NCBI GenBank assembly: GCA_947464185.1
Contig: CANHVY010000012.1
Location: 21,265-85,264 of the forward strand
From: Burkholderiales bacterium
Lineage (GTDB): Bacteria; Pseudomonadota; Gammaproteobacteria; Burkholderiales; Burkholderiaceae_C
DNA: 64,000 bases
Reading direction: 5' to 3'
A program made the translations under genes and the position numbers. The stretch's first letter is position 1; each line of letters starts with the position of its first letter. Under the pieces are notes generated by a model that was not told the DNA's origin, made no database searches, and saw only the letters and a list, made by a program, of their open reading frames with translations. This document shows, piece by piece, positions 16,725-25,931 of the stretch.

Positions 16725-17984
16725 TCAGCGCGAGTAGCTCACGCGGTAGACCGCACCCATCTGCTCGTCCGACACCAGCAGCGAGCCGTCAGGCTGCTGG
16801 TGGATGTAGGCCGGGCGGCCGTTGAAGGTGTCATCCGCGTTCAGGAAGCCGGTCAGGAAGGGCGTGGTCTTGGCGTTGCGGCCATCGGCATCGGCCGTGA
16901 CGGCCACCACGTCGAAGCCCAGCTTCTTGGAGCGGTTCCACGAGCCCTTGCGCGCGATGAACATCGCGTTGCGGTACTCGGCCGGGAACATGTTGCCGGT
17001 GTAGAACTTCAGGCCCATCACGGCCGTGTGCGGGCCCATGTTGGCCACGGGCAGCGTCACGCCGTCGCAGGGCTTGGCCTTGACGATGTCACGGTCAGGC
17101 ACGCCGCTGGCATGGCAGTAGGGGAAGCCGAAGTTCAGGCCCACCTTGCTCATGCGGTTGAGCTCATCGTCGGGCGTGTCGTCACCCATCCAGTCGCGAC
17201 CGTGATCGGTGAACCACAGCTCCTTGGTGACCGGGTGCCAGTCAAAGCCCACCGTGTTGCGCACGCCGCGGGCGATGACTTCCATGCCCGAGCCGTCGGC
17301 GTTGTAGCGGCGGATCTGCGCGTACTCCTGTCCCGGCAGGCAGATGTTGCACGGCGCACCAAAGGGCACGTACAGCTTGCCGTCCGGGCCGAAGGCCACG
17401 TATTTCCAGTTGTGGTGCTGCTCGGGCGGCAGGTTGAACGCCTTGGTCATGTCCACCGGCGCCACGTTCGGGTTGGTGGCGATGTCGTCGAACCGCAGCA
17501 CCTTGTCGATGGCGAACACATACAGCGTGTTGCCACGCACCGCCACGCCCGCGGGCTGCGTGAGCTTGTCGATCACGGTGCGCACGGTGCGCTGACCACC
17601 GGCGTCGGTGATCTCGTACACGCGGCCGATGCCACGCGTGCCCACGTAGATCTTGCCGTTGTCAGCGCGCGCCATGGCGCGGCCGCCTGGCATGCCGTGC
17701 GCCCACAACTCCAGCTTGAAGCCTTGCGGCACCTTCAGGCGGTTCAGCGGAATCTGCTCGGGCGGCGTCGCGGTGAGGCGACCTGCCAGTGGTGCGAGGG
17801 TGCTGGTGGCCTGCTCGGGTGTGCGGCCCTGCTGCCATGCCAGCTGCACAGGTGCGCTGACGATGGGCGAGATGGTGGGCGGTGCCGGCGGCTGCGATGC
17901 GCAGCCGGCGACGATCGCTGAGGCGGCCGCGATGGCGAACAGCGCCGTGCGGCGGCGCGCGGAGGTGAGGGCGGAAAGAACCAA
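16725..17984 (-). CDS. Sorbosone/PQQ-dependent sugar dehydrogenase-type beta-propeller lipoprotein
   Basis: 419-residue lipoprotein. The signal ends in a lipobox (SAIVAGC). The mature part is a beta-propeller of the soluble aldose/sorbosone dehydrogenase type, with blades such as GFKLELWAHGMPGGRAMARA, GKIYVGTRGIGRVYEI, GVRNTVGFDWHPVTKELWFTD and HGRDWMGDDTPDDELN. Members oxidise sugars or aldehydes in the periplasm with PQQ and pass electrons to cytochromes. That fits the cytochrome c encoded four bases downstream. Cofactor use is inferred from the family; I cannot confirm each PQQ ligand. Confidence 0.82.
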   Translation of the reverse strand: MVLSALTSARRRTALFAIAAASAIVAGCASQPPAPPTISPIVSAPVQLAWQQGRTPEQATSTLAPLAGRLTATPPEQIPLNRLKVPQGFKLELWAHGMPGGRAMARADNGKIYVGTRGIGRVYEITDAGGQRTVRTVIDKLTQPAGVAVRGNTLYVFAIDKVLRFDDIATNPNVAPVDMTKAFNLPPEQHHNWKYVAFGPDGKLYVPFGAPCNICLPGQEYAQIRRYNADGSGMEVIARGVRNTVGFDWHPVTKELWFTDHGRDWMGDDTPDDELNRMSKVGLNFGFPYCHASGVPDRDIVKAKPCDGVTLPVANMGPHTAVMGLKFYTGNMFPAEYRNAMFIARKGSWNRSKKLGFDVVAVTADADGRNAKTTPFLTGFLNADDTFNGRPAYIHQQPDGSLLVSDEQMGAVYRVSYSR

Positions 17985-18208
17985 GGCGGTCTCCTGTTAT
18001 GTGATCGATCGATCATTGTTGGGGTGCCCGGCCAAGCGTTTACGCCATGCCTGACTGCGCCCCTCCTCGGAACTCGGGTTTTGGATCGGGTTTTCCCTGT
18101 GTCGCGGGTCTTCCCCAGCGCCGAAGACCAGCCCCGTGCTTCCCCGAGGACCGTTCAGGGACATCGCGGCATAAAGTCCGTCGTTCCCCAACGCTTTGGC
18201 GAACCAAC

Positions 18209-19555
18209 ATGAACTTTGCTCAACGTCTCCTGAATGGGCATGCCACGGGCCTGGCCGGCTGGGCGGTCCTCGCGGCGACCCTGGGGCTTTCAGGCTGTGC
18301 CCTGACTTCGCTGCCACCTGCACCCGCAGAGGCACCGCCTCAGGCCATGTCCTGCCCGGATGGTGTGCCAGCAGGCGCGCGCTGCCTGCGCGGACAGGAC
18401 TCTGCCACCTCGCACTACCTCATCGTGATGCCCGAGAAGTGGAGTGGCGTGCTGGTGGTGCACGCCCATGGCGGACCCACCCTGGGGCCTCCCACGGCTG
18501 CCCGGGCTGACGAGGACATCAAGCGCTGGGCCATCACCGTGCGCGAGGGCTATGCCTGGGCGGGTTCGGTGTTCCGTCAGGGGGGCTTTGCCGTCACCAC
18601 GGCCGCCGAGGACACCGAGCGGGTGCGTCGCATCTTCCTGCAGCATGTGGCCACGCCGCGCCGCACCCTGCTGCACGGCCAGTCCTGGGGGGCGATGGTG
18701 GCGGCGCGCGCCGCCGAGATGTACCCCAAGAGCTGGGAGGGCATCCTGCTGACCAGCGGTGTGGTGGCGGGCCCTGCCACCTACGACTTCCGGCTGGACC
18801 TGCGCGCGCTGTACCAGCACCTGTGCGGCAACCATCCGCGCCCCGGCGAGCCGGCTTATCCCTTGTCCGTGGGGCTGCCTGCGGAATCCAGCATGACCAA
18901 CGCCGATCTGGCGGCGCGGGCCGACGAGTGCCTGGGCTTGCGCAAGCCCGCAGCCCAGCGCACGGTCGAGCAGGCGCAGCGCATCAAGACGCTGGTGGAC
19001 GTGGTCAAGACGCCTGAGAGCTCGCTCATCGGCCACCTCAATTGGGGCACCTTCATGTTGCGGGACGTGGTGCAGAAGTCCGGCGGGGCGCCGTTTGGCA
19101 ACGAGCGCGTGCGCTACACCGGCTCAGCCGATGATGCGGCCCTGAATGCAGCCGTGCCCCGCTTCAAGCCCGACCCGCAGGCGCAGGCACGCTTTGTCGC
19201 CGACGTGGACCACGCGGGCCGCTTCGGCGTGCCCGTGCTCACCACCCACGGGGTGGGTGACTCCACCGTGTTCGTCGAGGGTCACGACACGCTGCGCCAG
19301 CGCATGCAGGCCGCGGGCAATGGCCATCGGCTGGTGCAGACCTTTGTCGATTCGCGCGAGCACAGCTACCTGGGCGATGCCATCTACCCTCCGTTGTTCG
19401 AGTCCTTGCTGCGTTGGGTGGAGCAGGGCGAGAAGCCGACACCCTCGGGCATCGCCCAGCGCTGCCGCGACCTCAAGCCTGCTCAGGTGGCGGAATGCCG
19501 CTTCCTGCCCGACTTCACGCCGCGTGCGCTGGCTTCGAGGATTGCGCCGCGGTGA
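18209..19555 (+). CDS. Secreted lipoprotein of alpha/beta-hydrolase type
   Basis: 448-residue protein with a signal peptide ending in a lipobox (ATLGLSGCALTS), so probably anchored in the envelope. The nucleophile elbow is HGQSWGAM. The N-terminal VLVVHAHGGPTLG is typical of the oxyanion strand, and REHSYLGDA near the C-terminus offers a catalytic histidine. The substrate is unknown. About 225 bases upstream are free of genes and should hold its promoter. Confidence 0.75.
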   Translation: MNFAQRLLNGHATGLAGWAVLAATLGLSGCALTSLPPAPAEAPPQAMSCPDGVPAGARCLRGQDSATSHYLIVMPEKWSGVLVVHAHGGPTLGPPTAARADEDIKRWAITVREGYAWAGSVFRQGGFAVTTAAEDTERVRRIFLQHVATPRRTLLHGQSWGAMVAARAAEMYPKSWEGILLTSGVVAGPATYDFRLDLRALYQHLCGNHPRPGEPAYPLSVGLPAESSMTNADLAARADECLGLRKPAAQRTVEQAQRIKTLVDVVKTPESSLIGHLNWGTFMLRDVVQKSGGAPFGNERVRYTGSADDAALNAAVPRFKPDPQAQARFVADVDHAGRFGVPVLTTHGVGDSTVFVEGHDTLRQRMQAAGNGHRLVQTFVDSREHSYLGDAIYPPLFESLLRWVEQGEKPTPSGIAQRCRDLKPAQVAECRFLPDFTPRALASRIAPR

Positions 19556-19744
19556 ACAGCAGCCTGTGATGCGGCCTGGCGCGCTCCTGTGGGGCGCGGG
19601 GTGCTTTCAAGCTGTCCAGTTAGTGCTCTTTCGGGCCGAGCGGCATCAGCGTTTCTGGGCTCCCAGGCTGTGGCGCTTGGCGTCTGCACTCACTTTGCGT
19701 CTCGTCTGTTTCGAGCCCGACGAGGACGGTACGCTGTCGATCCT

Positions 19745-21748
19745 GTGCCTTCCGAACGCGCCGCCCATCCTTTAACTCGCACCGCTGGCGCGTCCCGCGC
19801 CCCCCGCAGGCTGGAGTATCTGGAGCGCATCCGCACGCTCGACGATTGGGCCTGGCTGCGCGCGCGCCCGGGGCATCACACGGTGGCGCGTACCGAGACC
19901 GTCAAGTTTCTGATCGATCTCCACAACGGCGCAAAGACCTACTTCCTGGACACCAACAAGTGGGAGGTGCACTTTGACTTCGTGCACCGCTTCCTGGACC
20001 CCTATGCCGACTACGAGCGCTTCAACATCCGCGAGTACACGCAGGATGAGCGGCGCTTCGTGCTCGGCTCGCTGATGCATTACCTGGATGGCGGCCACTG
20101 GACGGTGGAGCTTTCGGGTGGTGACACCTTGTCGACCGAGCGCATTGCCTGGATGGTCGAGCACATTACGGCCCGGGTGGGGTGTGTCGCGGGCTTGATG
20201 TTTCGGCCCGTGTCGCCGCTGCAGATCACGCAGGCGGCGCGGCTGAACGGACGGGTGCCCGTGCTTTCCAGCGATGCGCTGAACGCCTCGGTGGTCTACC
20301 AGCCGGTGGTGCTGGGTGTGGCCTATGGCCATGTGCGGCTCATTCGCGGCGCGCTGCAGGTCTCGGCTGTGCGGCCCTCCGACATCGTGGTCAGTGAGTT
20401 GGTGCCGGAGCAGATACCGCCCGTGGCTGGCCTGGTGACCAGTCAGCTGCAGGCACCTCTGGCGCATGTGGCGGTGCTGTGCCGCAACCGCCACACGCCC
20501 GACATGTCCTTGCGCGGGGCCATCGATCTGGATGTGTTCACCCGATGGGAGGGGCAACTGGTCAAGCTCAGCGTCGCAGGCCAGGACTACACGGTGGAAC
20601 TGGCCGACCCTGCCGAGGCGCAGGCCGCCTGGGCCGCCAGACGTCCGGCCGCCACCTGGTGCCCCGACGCAGATCTTCTGCCGCGCGGGCTGTTCGACGT
20701 GGCCACGCTGGACGTCGCTGCCGCCCGCTTCGTGGGTGCCAAGGCCGCGCAGATGGGACGGCTGGCCTGCATCGACGGACTGACGATCGCGGGTGGCTTT
20801 GCCATCCCGTTCTCGGCTTATCGAGACCACCTCGAGGCTGCGGGCCTGAACGCCGAGATCGATGCGATGCTGAATGAAGACGCGTTTGCCCGTGACGCGG
20901 GTGTGCGCTCGGTCCGCCTGGCGGCGCTGAGAGCGGCCATCCAGCAGCACCCGGTGCGCAGTGAGTTGTTGGCGGAGGTGTGTGAACGGCTGCAGCCGTG
21001 GGCGTTGCAGGGTCGGTCCATCTTCCGCAGCAGCACGAACGCTGAAGATCTGGATGGCTTCAACGGAGCCGGCCTGTACGACAGCATCGAGGTGTCCGCC
21101 ATGCCCTCACCACAGCAGGTGGCCGATGCCCTGCGCGGGGTGTGGGCCAGCGTCTGGCTGGAGCGGGCTTTCGAAGAGCGCGACTGGTACCGCATCGATC
21201 ATCTCGGGGTGGCGATGGGCGTGCTGGTGCAGCCTTTTGTCGAAGGCGCCGTGGCCACCGGCGTGGCCATCACCGGCAACCCCTACAAGCAGGGCCTGGA
21301 CGCCGTGTTCATCAACACGCAGTGGACCGGTGCCACCGTGACAGGGGCGCAGGGTGACCAGCTGCCCGAGCAGTACCTGGTGGCCACCTGGACCGGGACC
21401 TTCGAGCCCGAGCTCATCAGCCGCAGTTCGCTGGCGGGAAGGGCACCCATCCTGCGTGATGAGGAGCTTGTGGATCTCACGACCCAGCTGCTGCAGGTTC
21501 ACCGGTCCTTGTTGGCAGAGCACGCGGGCACCGCCAATGCGATGGATGTCGAGTTCGCCCTGACGCGCGAGCGTGGGTTCGTGATGCTCCAGGCGCGGCC
21601 TTATCGCATCGTCTACAGCCTGGATCGCGCCGGCCGTGAGCGGCCCGGCTCGGAGTGGGTGCAGCGTTGGCAGGGCAGACTGCGACGCCTGGCTCATCAG
21701 CTGCGCACGGGTTGGCGCAGGCGAACCGTGCTCAGCTGGCAGGATTGA
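19745..21748 (+). CDS. PEP/pyruvate-binding domain protein (PpsA/PPDK N-terminal type)
   Basis: Protein of about 667 residues. The C-terminal ~350 residues match the nucleotide- and PEP/pyruvate-binding half of PEP synthase and pyruvate phosphate dikinase: VGAKAAQMGRL, GFAIPFSAYRDHL, SIFRSSTNAEDLDGFNGAGL, and the closing MDVEFALTRERGFVMLQARPYR. The N-terminal ~300 residues are less typical but contain LVPEQIPPVAGLVTSQLQAPLAHVAVLCRNR, which resembles the phosphohistidine swivelling region (the His in PLAHVAVL). The order is thus reversed from PpsA. The start is uncertain: GTG at 19745 is nearest the conserved region, with other in-frame starts back to 19589. The product cannot be named. Confidence 0.75.
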   Translation: MPSERAAHPLTRTAGASRAPRRLEYLERIRTLDDWAWLRARPGHHTVARTETVKFLIDLHNGAKTYFLDTNKWEVHFDFVHRFLDPYADYERFNIREYTQDERRFVLGSLMHYLDGGHWTVELSGGDTLSTERIAWMVEHITARVGCVAGLMFRPVSPLQITQAARLNGRVPVLSSDALNASVVYQPVVLGVAYGHVRLIRGALQVSAVRPSDIVVSELVPEQIPPVAGLVTSQLQAPLAHVAVLCRNRHTPDMSLRGAIDLDVFTRWEGQLVKLSVAGQDYTVELADPAEAQAAWAARRPAATWCPDADLLPRGLFDVATLDVAAARFVGAKAAQMGRLACIDGLTIAGGFAIPFSAYRDHLEAAGLNAEIDAMLNEDAFARDAGVRSVRLAALRAAIQQHPVRSELLAEVCERLQPWALQGRSIFRSSTNAEDLDGFNGAGLYDSIEVSAMPSPQQVADALRGVWASVWLERAFEERDWYRIDHLGVAMGVLVQPFVEGAVATGVAITGNPYKQGLDAVFINTQWTGATVTGAQGDQLPEQYLVATWTGTFEPELISRSSLAGRAPILRDEELVDLTTQLLQVHRSLLAEHAGTANAMDVEFALTRERGFVMLQARPYRIVYSLDRAGRERPGSEWVQRWQGRLRRLAHQLRTGWRRRTVLSWQD

Positions 21749-21751
21749 TGC

Positions 21752-22903
21752 TCAGGGTTTTGTGGGCCGCTGCTGACGAAGGGCGGAAGGAATCGCGGGT
21801 GCGGGCGGCCCGATCAGCCGTCGTCGCAGGACCGACAGCGCCTTGGCTGTCTGCGCCGCGGCTCTCGTGAGCGCCCCCAGCGCGATGGACCCCGAATGCA
21901 GCAGGACCCGGTCGGGCCAGAGTTGCTCGATGAAGGACCCCGGTTCCGAGCCGCTGTCAATGGAGCCGAAGTGGTCCACCGGGCTCTCCAGGCCCTTCAG
22001 AAAGCCCAGCTCGTTCAAGAGGCCGGGGCTTCGCTTTGCGTAGCGTGGGTCGAAGCTCACCTTGAACGCGAAACCGTCGCGGCCTGATACCAGATTGCAG
22101 GTGGAGGCGATGACCTCGCCGTTCAGCCTCAGCTCGGTGAAGAAGAGGTCGCCGTCGTCCCGGAAGGCGCGGGTCATCTCGTGGAAGAACCCCGTATGAC
22201 GAGGGTCTGAGCGCAGCGAGGTGCCTTGCTCACCTTTCCAGCCTGCGTGCTCCAGTTCGATGAAGCGGTCGATCGTCCGGTCCTGCACCTCGTCACCCCG
22301 AAGGTAATGCCACGTGGCCGCGCCAGACTCGGCCAGCTTGCGCCACTGGCGTTCGTAGCCTTGCAGGCGCGAGGCCGCTACGTGCTGGCGCCATCGGCTG
22401 GCCCAGCCCTTGGCAGGCACGATGCAGGCCCGCTCATGCCACTCCTCCTCGTGCCAGGAGGCTCCTCGCTCGGCCACCACGTCATGCACCACCCGGGCGG
22501 TGGCGCCTGCGCGGGGCACCTGGTTCAGTCGCAAGCCGTTCGTGCGCCTGGACAGCGCTTCCAGCATGGTGTTGAGCGCGGGGTGTGCCTTCTCGGCATC
22601 CAGCAGCACCCCCCCGAGGAAGGAATGCGGTGAGGTGTAGACCTGCGCATGCGGCAGTGGAAACAGCGGCCTGGGCGCTCTCGGCTGAAACAGGCCCAAC
22701 CCCCGCAGTTCAGCACCGCGCGCCGCGCTGTCGTGCACGCTCACGGCCCATACGGGAGTGGTGGCAGGCAGCCACTTCAGGGCCGGCAGCACAAAGCGGG
22801 CCGACAGGTAGGCATTGGGCTCCAGCGCCCGGGACTCCAGGGCCCGCCACGGGGCGTGCAGCGCCGCCAGCGTGTCAATCCGGTCATGAAATTCGGCCCT
22901 CAC
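21752..22903 (-). CDS. GNAT/FemAB-like acyltransferase (CelD/BioF2 type)
   Basis: 383-residue protein of the BioF2-like acetyltransferase family, usually found in capsule or exopolysaccharide loci. The central region (GWASRWRQHVAASRLQGYER) leads into the acyl-CoA fold core FFTELRLNGEVIASTCNLVSG and FKVSFDPRYAKRSPGLLNELG, the usual order in this family. No signal peptide is present, so it acts in the cytoplasm. It converges with the PEP/pyruvate-binding gene and lies just downstream of an ABC exporter gene, suggesting glycan or surface-molecule modification. Confidence 0.75.
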   Translation of the reverse strand: MRAEFHDRIDTLAALHAPWRALESRALEPNAYLSARFVLPALKWLPATTPVWAVSVHDSAARGAELRGLGLFQPRAPRPLFPLPHAQVYTSPHSFLGGVLLDAEKAHPALNTMLEALSRRTNGLRLNQVPRAGATARVVHDVVAERGASWHEEEWHERACIVPAKGWASRWRQHVAASRLQGYERQWRKLAESGAATWHYLRGDEVQDRTIDRFIELEHAGWKGEQGTSLRSDPRHTGFFHEMTRAFRDDGDLFFTELRLNGEVIASTCNLVSGRDGFAFKVSFDPRYAKRSPGLLNELGFLKGLESPVDHFGSIDSGSEPGSFIEQLWPDRVLLHSGSIALGALTRAAAQTAKALSVLRRRLIGPPAPAIPSALRQQRPTKP

Positions 22904-22958
22904 CGTGGATTCCTTCGAAGGGCTCGCTCGGCCTGACCGATGATGGCTCCGGGCGGCA

Positions 22959-24776
22959 TCAGCCAGCAGCCTGAGTTGCTGGCCGTAGCTGGCGCAGTGC
23001 CGGCAGGTCAGAGTCGCTGCTCACGGCGTGCAGTTGGCCGCCGGCAAGCTCGACGATCTGGTCGCAACCCCCCAACGTGGTGAGGCGGTGCGCCACGATG
23101 AGGATGGTGAGGTCGCGCCCAAGGCCATCGATCGCGTCCATCACGGCGCGTTCCGTGGTGTTGTCCAGGGCGCTGGTCGCTTCGTCCAGCACCAGCACGT
23201 CAGCCTGCTTGTACAGCGCTCGGGCGATCCCGATGCGCTGGCGTTGCCCCCCCGACAGGCGAACTCCTCGCTCGCCGACGAAGGTCTCGTAGCCCTGAGG
23301 CCACTCCTGGATGGTCGGTGCCATCTGCGCCTTTGTCGCGGCCTGACGCACGCGCTCCATGTCGATGTCCTCTCGCGGCACTCCGAAAGCGATGTTCTCG
23401 GCGATGCTCGCGTCTGACAGGTAGATGGTCTGGGGCACGTGGGCGATGCGGCGTTGCCACAGGCCGGCGTTGGCCTCGGTGATGGGCTGGCCGTCCACGC
23501 GCAGCTGCCCTTCAGAAGGCTGTAGCAGGCCCATGATGATGTCCAGCAGGGTGCTCTTGCCGCTGCCAGTGGTGCCGATGAAGCCCACGCGGCTGCCCTT
23601 GGCGATGCGCATGTTCAGGTTCCTGAGGGCCCAGGGCCTGTCAGGTTGGTATCGATAGCCCAGGCCGCTGCACTCCAGCACGCGCTCAAAGGGCACGCGT
23701 TCGCCCGGCGCCGCGGTTGGCGTGGCGGGCATGCGCTGCTCCAGCAGGGCCAGGGTGTCCTGCAGGGACTGATCGCTCCCGCTCAGGCTCGTCAAGGCGT
23801 AGTAAATCTGCTGCAGCAGGGGCAGCATGCGTTGCGCCGCAATGGCCAGCGCACCCACCACGGGCAGGGCGGCCGAGAACCCTTCGGGCTGCAGCGCCAG
23901 GGTGTAAGCCAAAGCGGCAATAAAGCACACCCCCAGCGCCTCGATCGCGAAACGCGGCGTATCCCCTGTCACGGCGGTGTGGGCCTGCGCGCGGCGCATA
24001 CGTTGGTCGGCCTTCCGGTACTCGTTGCAGTAGACGGCCTGGGAGTTGTCCAGCAACACGTCGCGGATGCCACCCAGACCCTCCTGCAGGGACTTGATGC
24101 GCCGCGTAGAGCTGTCCGCCACGCGCTGGCTGTTGGCACGAAGGTGCGCGCGGCTGACCCGGTAGATGCCCAGGTAGATCAGGCCGAACCCCGTGAACGT
24201 GGCCAGGGCCACGACCGGCTTGTACAGCAGCAGCGCCACCAGGATGACACCCAGCATCAAGATGTTGGACACGATGATGAGCAGCGGACCTATGACGCTG
24301 AAGATCACCGTGTTGACCTTGCCTGAGACAGCGTCTATGACTTCGCTGCTGTTGCGAGCAAGATGCACGGCGTAGGGCTGATAGAGCGTGCGGCGGTACA
24401 CCTCTACGCTGAGATCTGCGCCTGTGGCAAAGGTCATGCGCGTACGAAGCCAGATGGCAAAAATCCTGATGATGGCGGACAGCAGCGCTGCGCCGCAGAA
24501 CAGCACGGTGGCGGGCAACAACAGGCCCTCCGGCGTGGTGATGCCCAGGCGGGTGATCAAGGGCTGCGCGTAGGCATGGGCAAAGACCTTCTCCGGCGCC
24601 GTGAGCACGCCCAGAAAGGGCAGTACCGCGCCGATGGAGAAGACTTCTGCCAGCGAGGCCACCAGCGTGAAGCCCAGCAAGGCCACCAACTGCAACCGTC
24701 GCCTGCCAGGAATGGCAGCCCAAAGACGGACAAGAGGTGAAGTGGGGAGCAAGGAAGGGGCGGCGTCGATGTTCAA
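22959..24776 (-). CDS. PglK-like ABC exporter (fused permease and ATPase)
   Basis: About 605 residues. The N-terminal six-helix permease (residues ~20-330) begins LQLVALLGFTLVASLAEVFSIG, a start typical of PglK-type flippases. The C-terminal ATPase has Walker A GTTGSGKST, signature VRLSGGQRQRIGIARAL, Walker B VLVLDEATSAL and the H-loop IVAHRLTTL. Such proteins flip lipid-linked glycans or export lipids, acting as homodimers. No ATG is available: the TTG at 24776 is the best start, with another TTG at 24938 further upstream. Substrate unknown; the adjacent acyltransferase hints at an envelope glycan. Confidence 0.83.
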   Translation of the reverse strand: MNIDAAPSLLPTSPLVRLWAAIPGRRRLQLVALLGFTLVASLAEVFSIGAVLPFLGVLTAPEKVFAHAYAQPLITRLGITTPEGLLLPATVLFCGAALLSAIIRIFAIWLRTRMTFATGADLSVEVYRRTLYQPYAVHLARNSSEVIDAVSGKVNTVIFSVIGPLLIIVSNILMLGVILVALLLYKPVVALATFTGFGLIYLGIYRVSRAHLRANSQRVADSSTRRIKSLQEGLGGIRDVLLDNSQAVYCNEYRKADQRMRRAQAHTAVTGDTPRFAIEALGVCFIAALAYTLALQPEGFSAALPVVGALAIAAQRMLPLLQQIYYALTSLSGSDQSLQDTLALLEQRMPATPTAAPGERVPFERVLECSGLGYRYQPDRPWALRNLNMRIAKGSRVGFIGTTGSGKSTLLDIIMGLLQPSEGQLRVDGQPITEANAGLWQRRIAHVPQTIYLSDASIAENIAFGVPREDIDMERVRQAATKAQMAPTIQEWPQGYETFVGERGVRLSGGQRQRIGIARALYKQADVLVLDEATSALDNTTERAVMDAIDGLGRDLTILIVAHRLTTLGGCDQIVELAGGQLHAVSSDSDLPALRQLRPATQAAG

Positions 24777-24962
24777 CGCCCATCGTCGGCGGTGATGCCA
24801 GTGCCGTGACTGCGCATCCTCACGCTGGATCCAGTCCCCGGGTTGGGCCTGTCTGCGCGGCAGAGCCCATAGGCGGGGCGCAGGCTTGAAGGCCCAAACC
24901 TCGGCGGCCAGGGTGACCAAGCAGCACAGGGTCGGCAACTGCTGGTCGATCTCAAGAGGCGG

Positions 24963-25442
24963 CTACACCTCTCGCATCAGCCTGCCCAGGTCATTCGAAT
25001 CGATCTTCTCCAGCAGCCGGGTCAGCGATTCGGCGTTCTTCTCATCCTCCGTGCTCGCCAAGGCGTCGAGCAAGACCTCGCGGATCTGGTCGGGTGTCAC
25101 CAGTTCCATGCTCCAGTCTGGAAAGAGACGCTCCTGGACCTCTTCGTTTTGGCTCAGCATGACAACTTCATCGTGACGGGGATCGCGCCTGATCCGGGCC
25201 ATCAACCCGGTGATGTGGTCCCGTGGGCCTTCCAACCACTGGAAGAACACCCCACTGCCAAACACCAGCAAGCCCGTGATGCCCTGCCTGGGATTGGTAC
25301 GCCGGGCCGTGGCCACGATGTGGTCCACGACCGAGTCGTCCACCTCGCGGGCTGCGCGGCTGCAGTACACCGCCTGATGCAGCAGCGGCAGTTGGGGGCC
25401 GGGGCCAGGCTCGTCGCCCTGACGGAGATGCTGTGCGCTCAT
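24963..25442 (-). CDS. BLUF-domain blue-light sensor
   Basis: 159-residue protein consisting of one BLUF domain (residues ~20-115) plus a C-terminal tail of about 45 residues. Flavin-site residues have canonical spacing: Tyr26 (VYCSRA), Asn50 (TNPRQGITG) and Gln68 (FFQWLEG), with Trp110 in FPDWSM. It should bind FAD and respond to blue light. The tail (EVLLDALASTEDEKNAESL...) is acidic and helical with no recognised output domain. Short BLUF proteins act by binding partners. The ATG at 25442 is the first in a sensible position; a longer reading exists to 25511. Confidence 0.88.
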   Translation of the reverse strand: MSAQHLRQGDEPGPGPQLPLLHQAVYCSRAAREVDDSVVDHIVATARRTNPRQGITGLLVFGSGVFFQWLEGPRDHITGLMARIRRDPRHDEVVMLSQNEEVQERLFPDWSMELVTPDQIREVLLDALASTEDEKNAESLTRLLEKIDSNDLGRLMREV

Positions 25443-25567
25443 GGGGCGTGTCTCCAGAAGATGCCACGCAGTGCGTCGTGAGCGCTGCAAGACTTCCAGG
25501 ATAGCGCACACCTGCGGCGGCAGCGGCCTTCGGGGTCAGCTGCTGACGGAATTTTGCTTCCGATGGA

Positions 25568-25597
25568 TTGACGCCCGCGAACCCGCCTGCCGATACT
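25568..25597 (+). promoter_or_regulatory. Candidate promoter of suyAB
   Basis: TTGACG (25568-25573), an 18-base spacer and GATACT (25592-25597), about 48 bases before the suyA start. It is the best -35/-10 pair I see in this gap. Confidence 0.4.
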
Positions 25598-25644
25598 GGG
25601 CGCCGGACCTGCCGCGGGCAGGAGGTGTGGATCAGGAGCAAGCG

Positions 25645-25926
25645 ATGAATCACTTCGTGTTGCACGACGCGAACGACTGCGTGGCAGTCGTGGTCGTGGA
25701 AGGGGTCAAGGCCGGCATGGCCTTGAACGGCTGGATCATGGACGAGGACCGGATGGTCACGCTGCAGGCGCAGCAGGACATCCCCATCGGTCACAAGGTG
25801 GCGCTCAAGGACATGAGCCCGGGCGACACCGTCGTCAAGTACGGCATCGACATGGGGCGCGTGGTCGCGCCCATCAAGGCGGGCGAGCACGCCCATGTCC
25901 ACAACATCAAGACCAAGCGGTGGTGA
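25645..25926 (+). CDS. suyA: (2R)-sulfolactate sulfo-lyase, small subunit SuyA
   Basis: 93-residue SAF-domain protein of the UxaA N-terminal family, starting [20 protein letters not shown] and ending [14 protein letters not shown]. With SuyB it makes the lyase that splits 3-sulfolactate into pyruvate and sulfite. UxaA (altronate dehydratase) normally carries this domain fused to the large part; a separate small subunit beside a ~390-residue large subunit is the SuyAB layout. The start follows ATCAGGAGCA. It ends six bases before the suyB ATG. Naming relies on SuyB next door. Confidence 0.85.
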   Translation: MNHFVLHDANDCVAVVVVEGVKAGMALNGWIMDEDRMVTLQAQQDIPIGHKVALKDMSPGDTVVKYGIDMGRVVAPIKAGEHAHVHNIKTKRW

Positions 25927-25931
25927 ATCCC

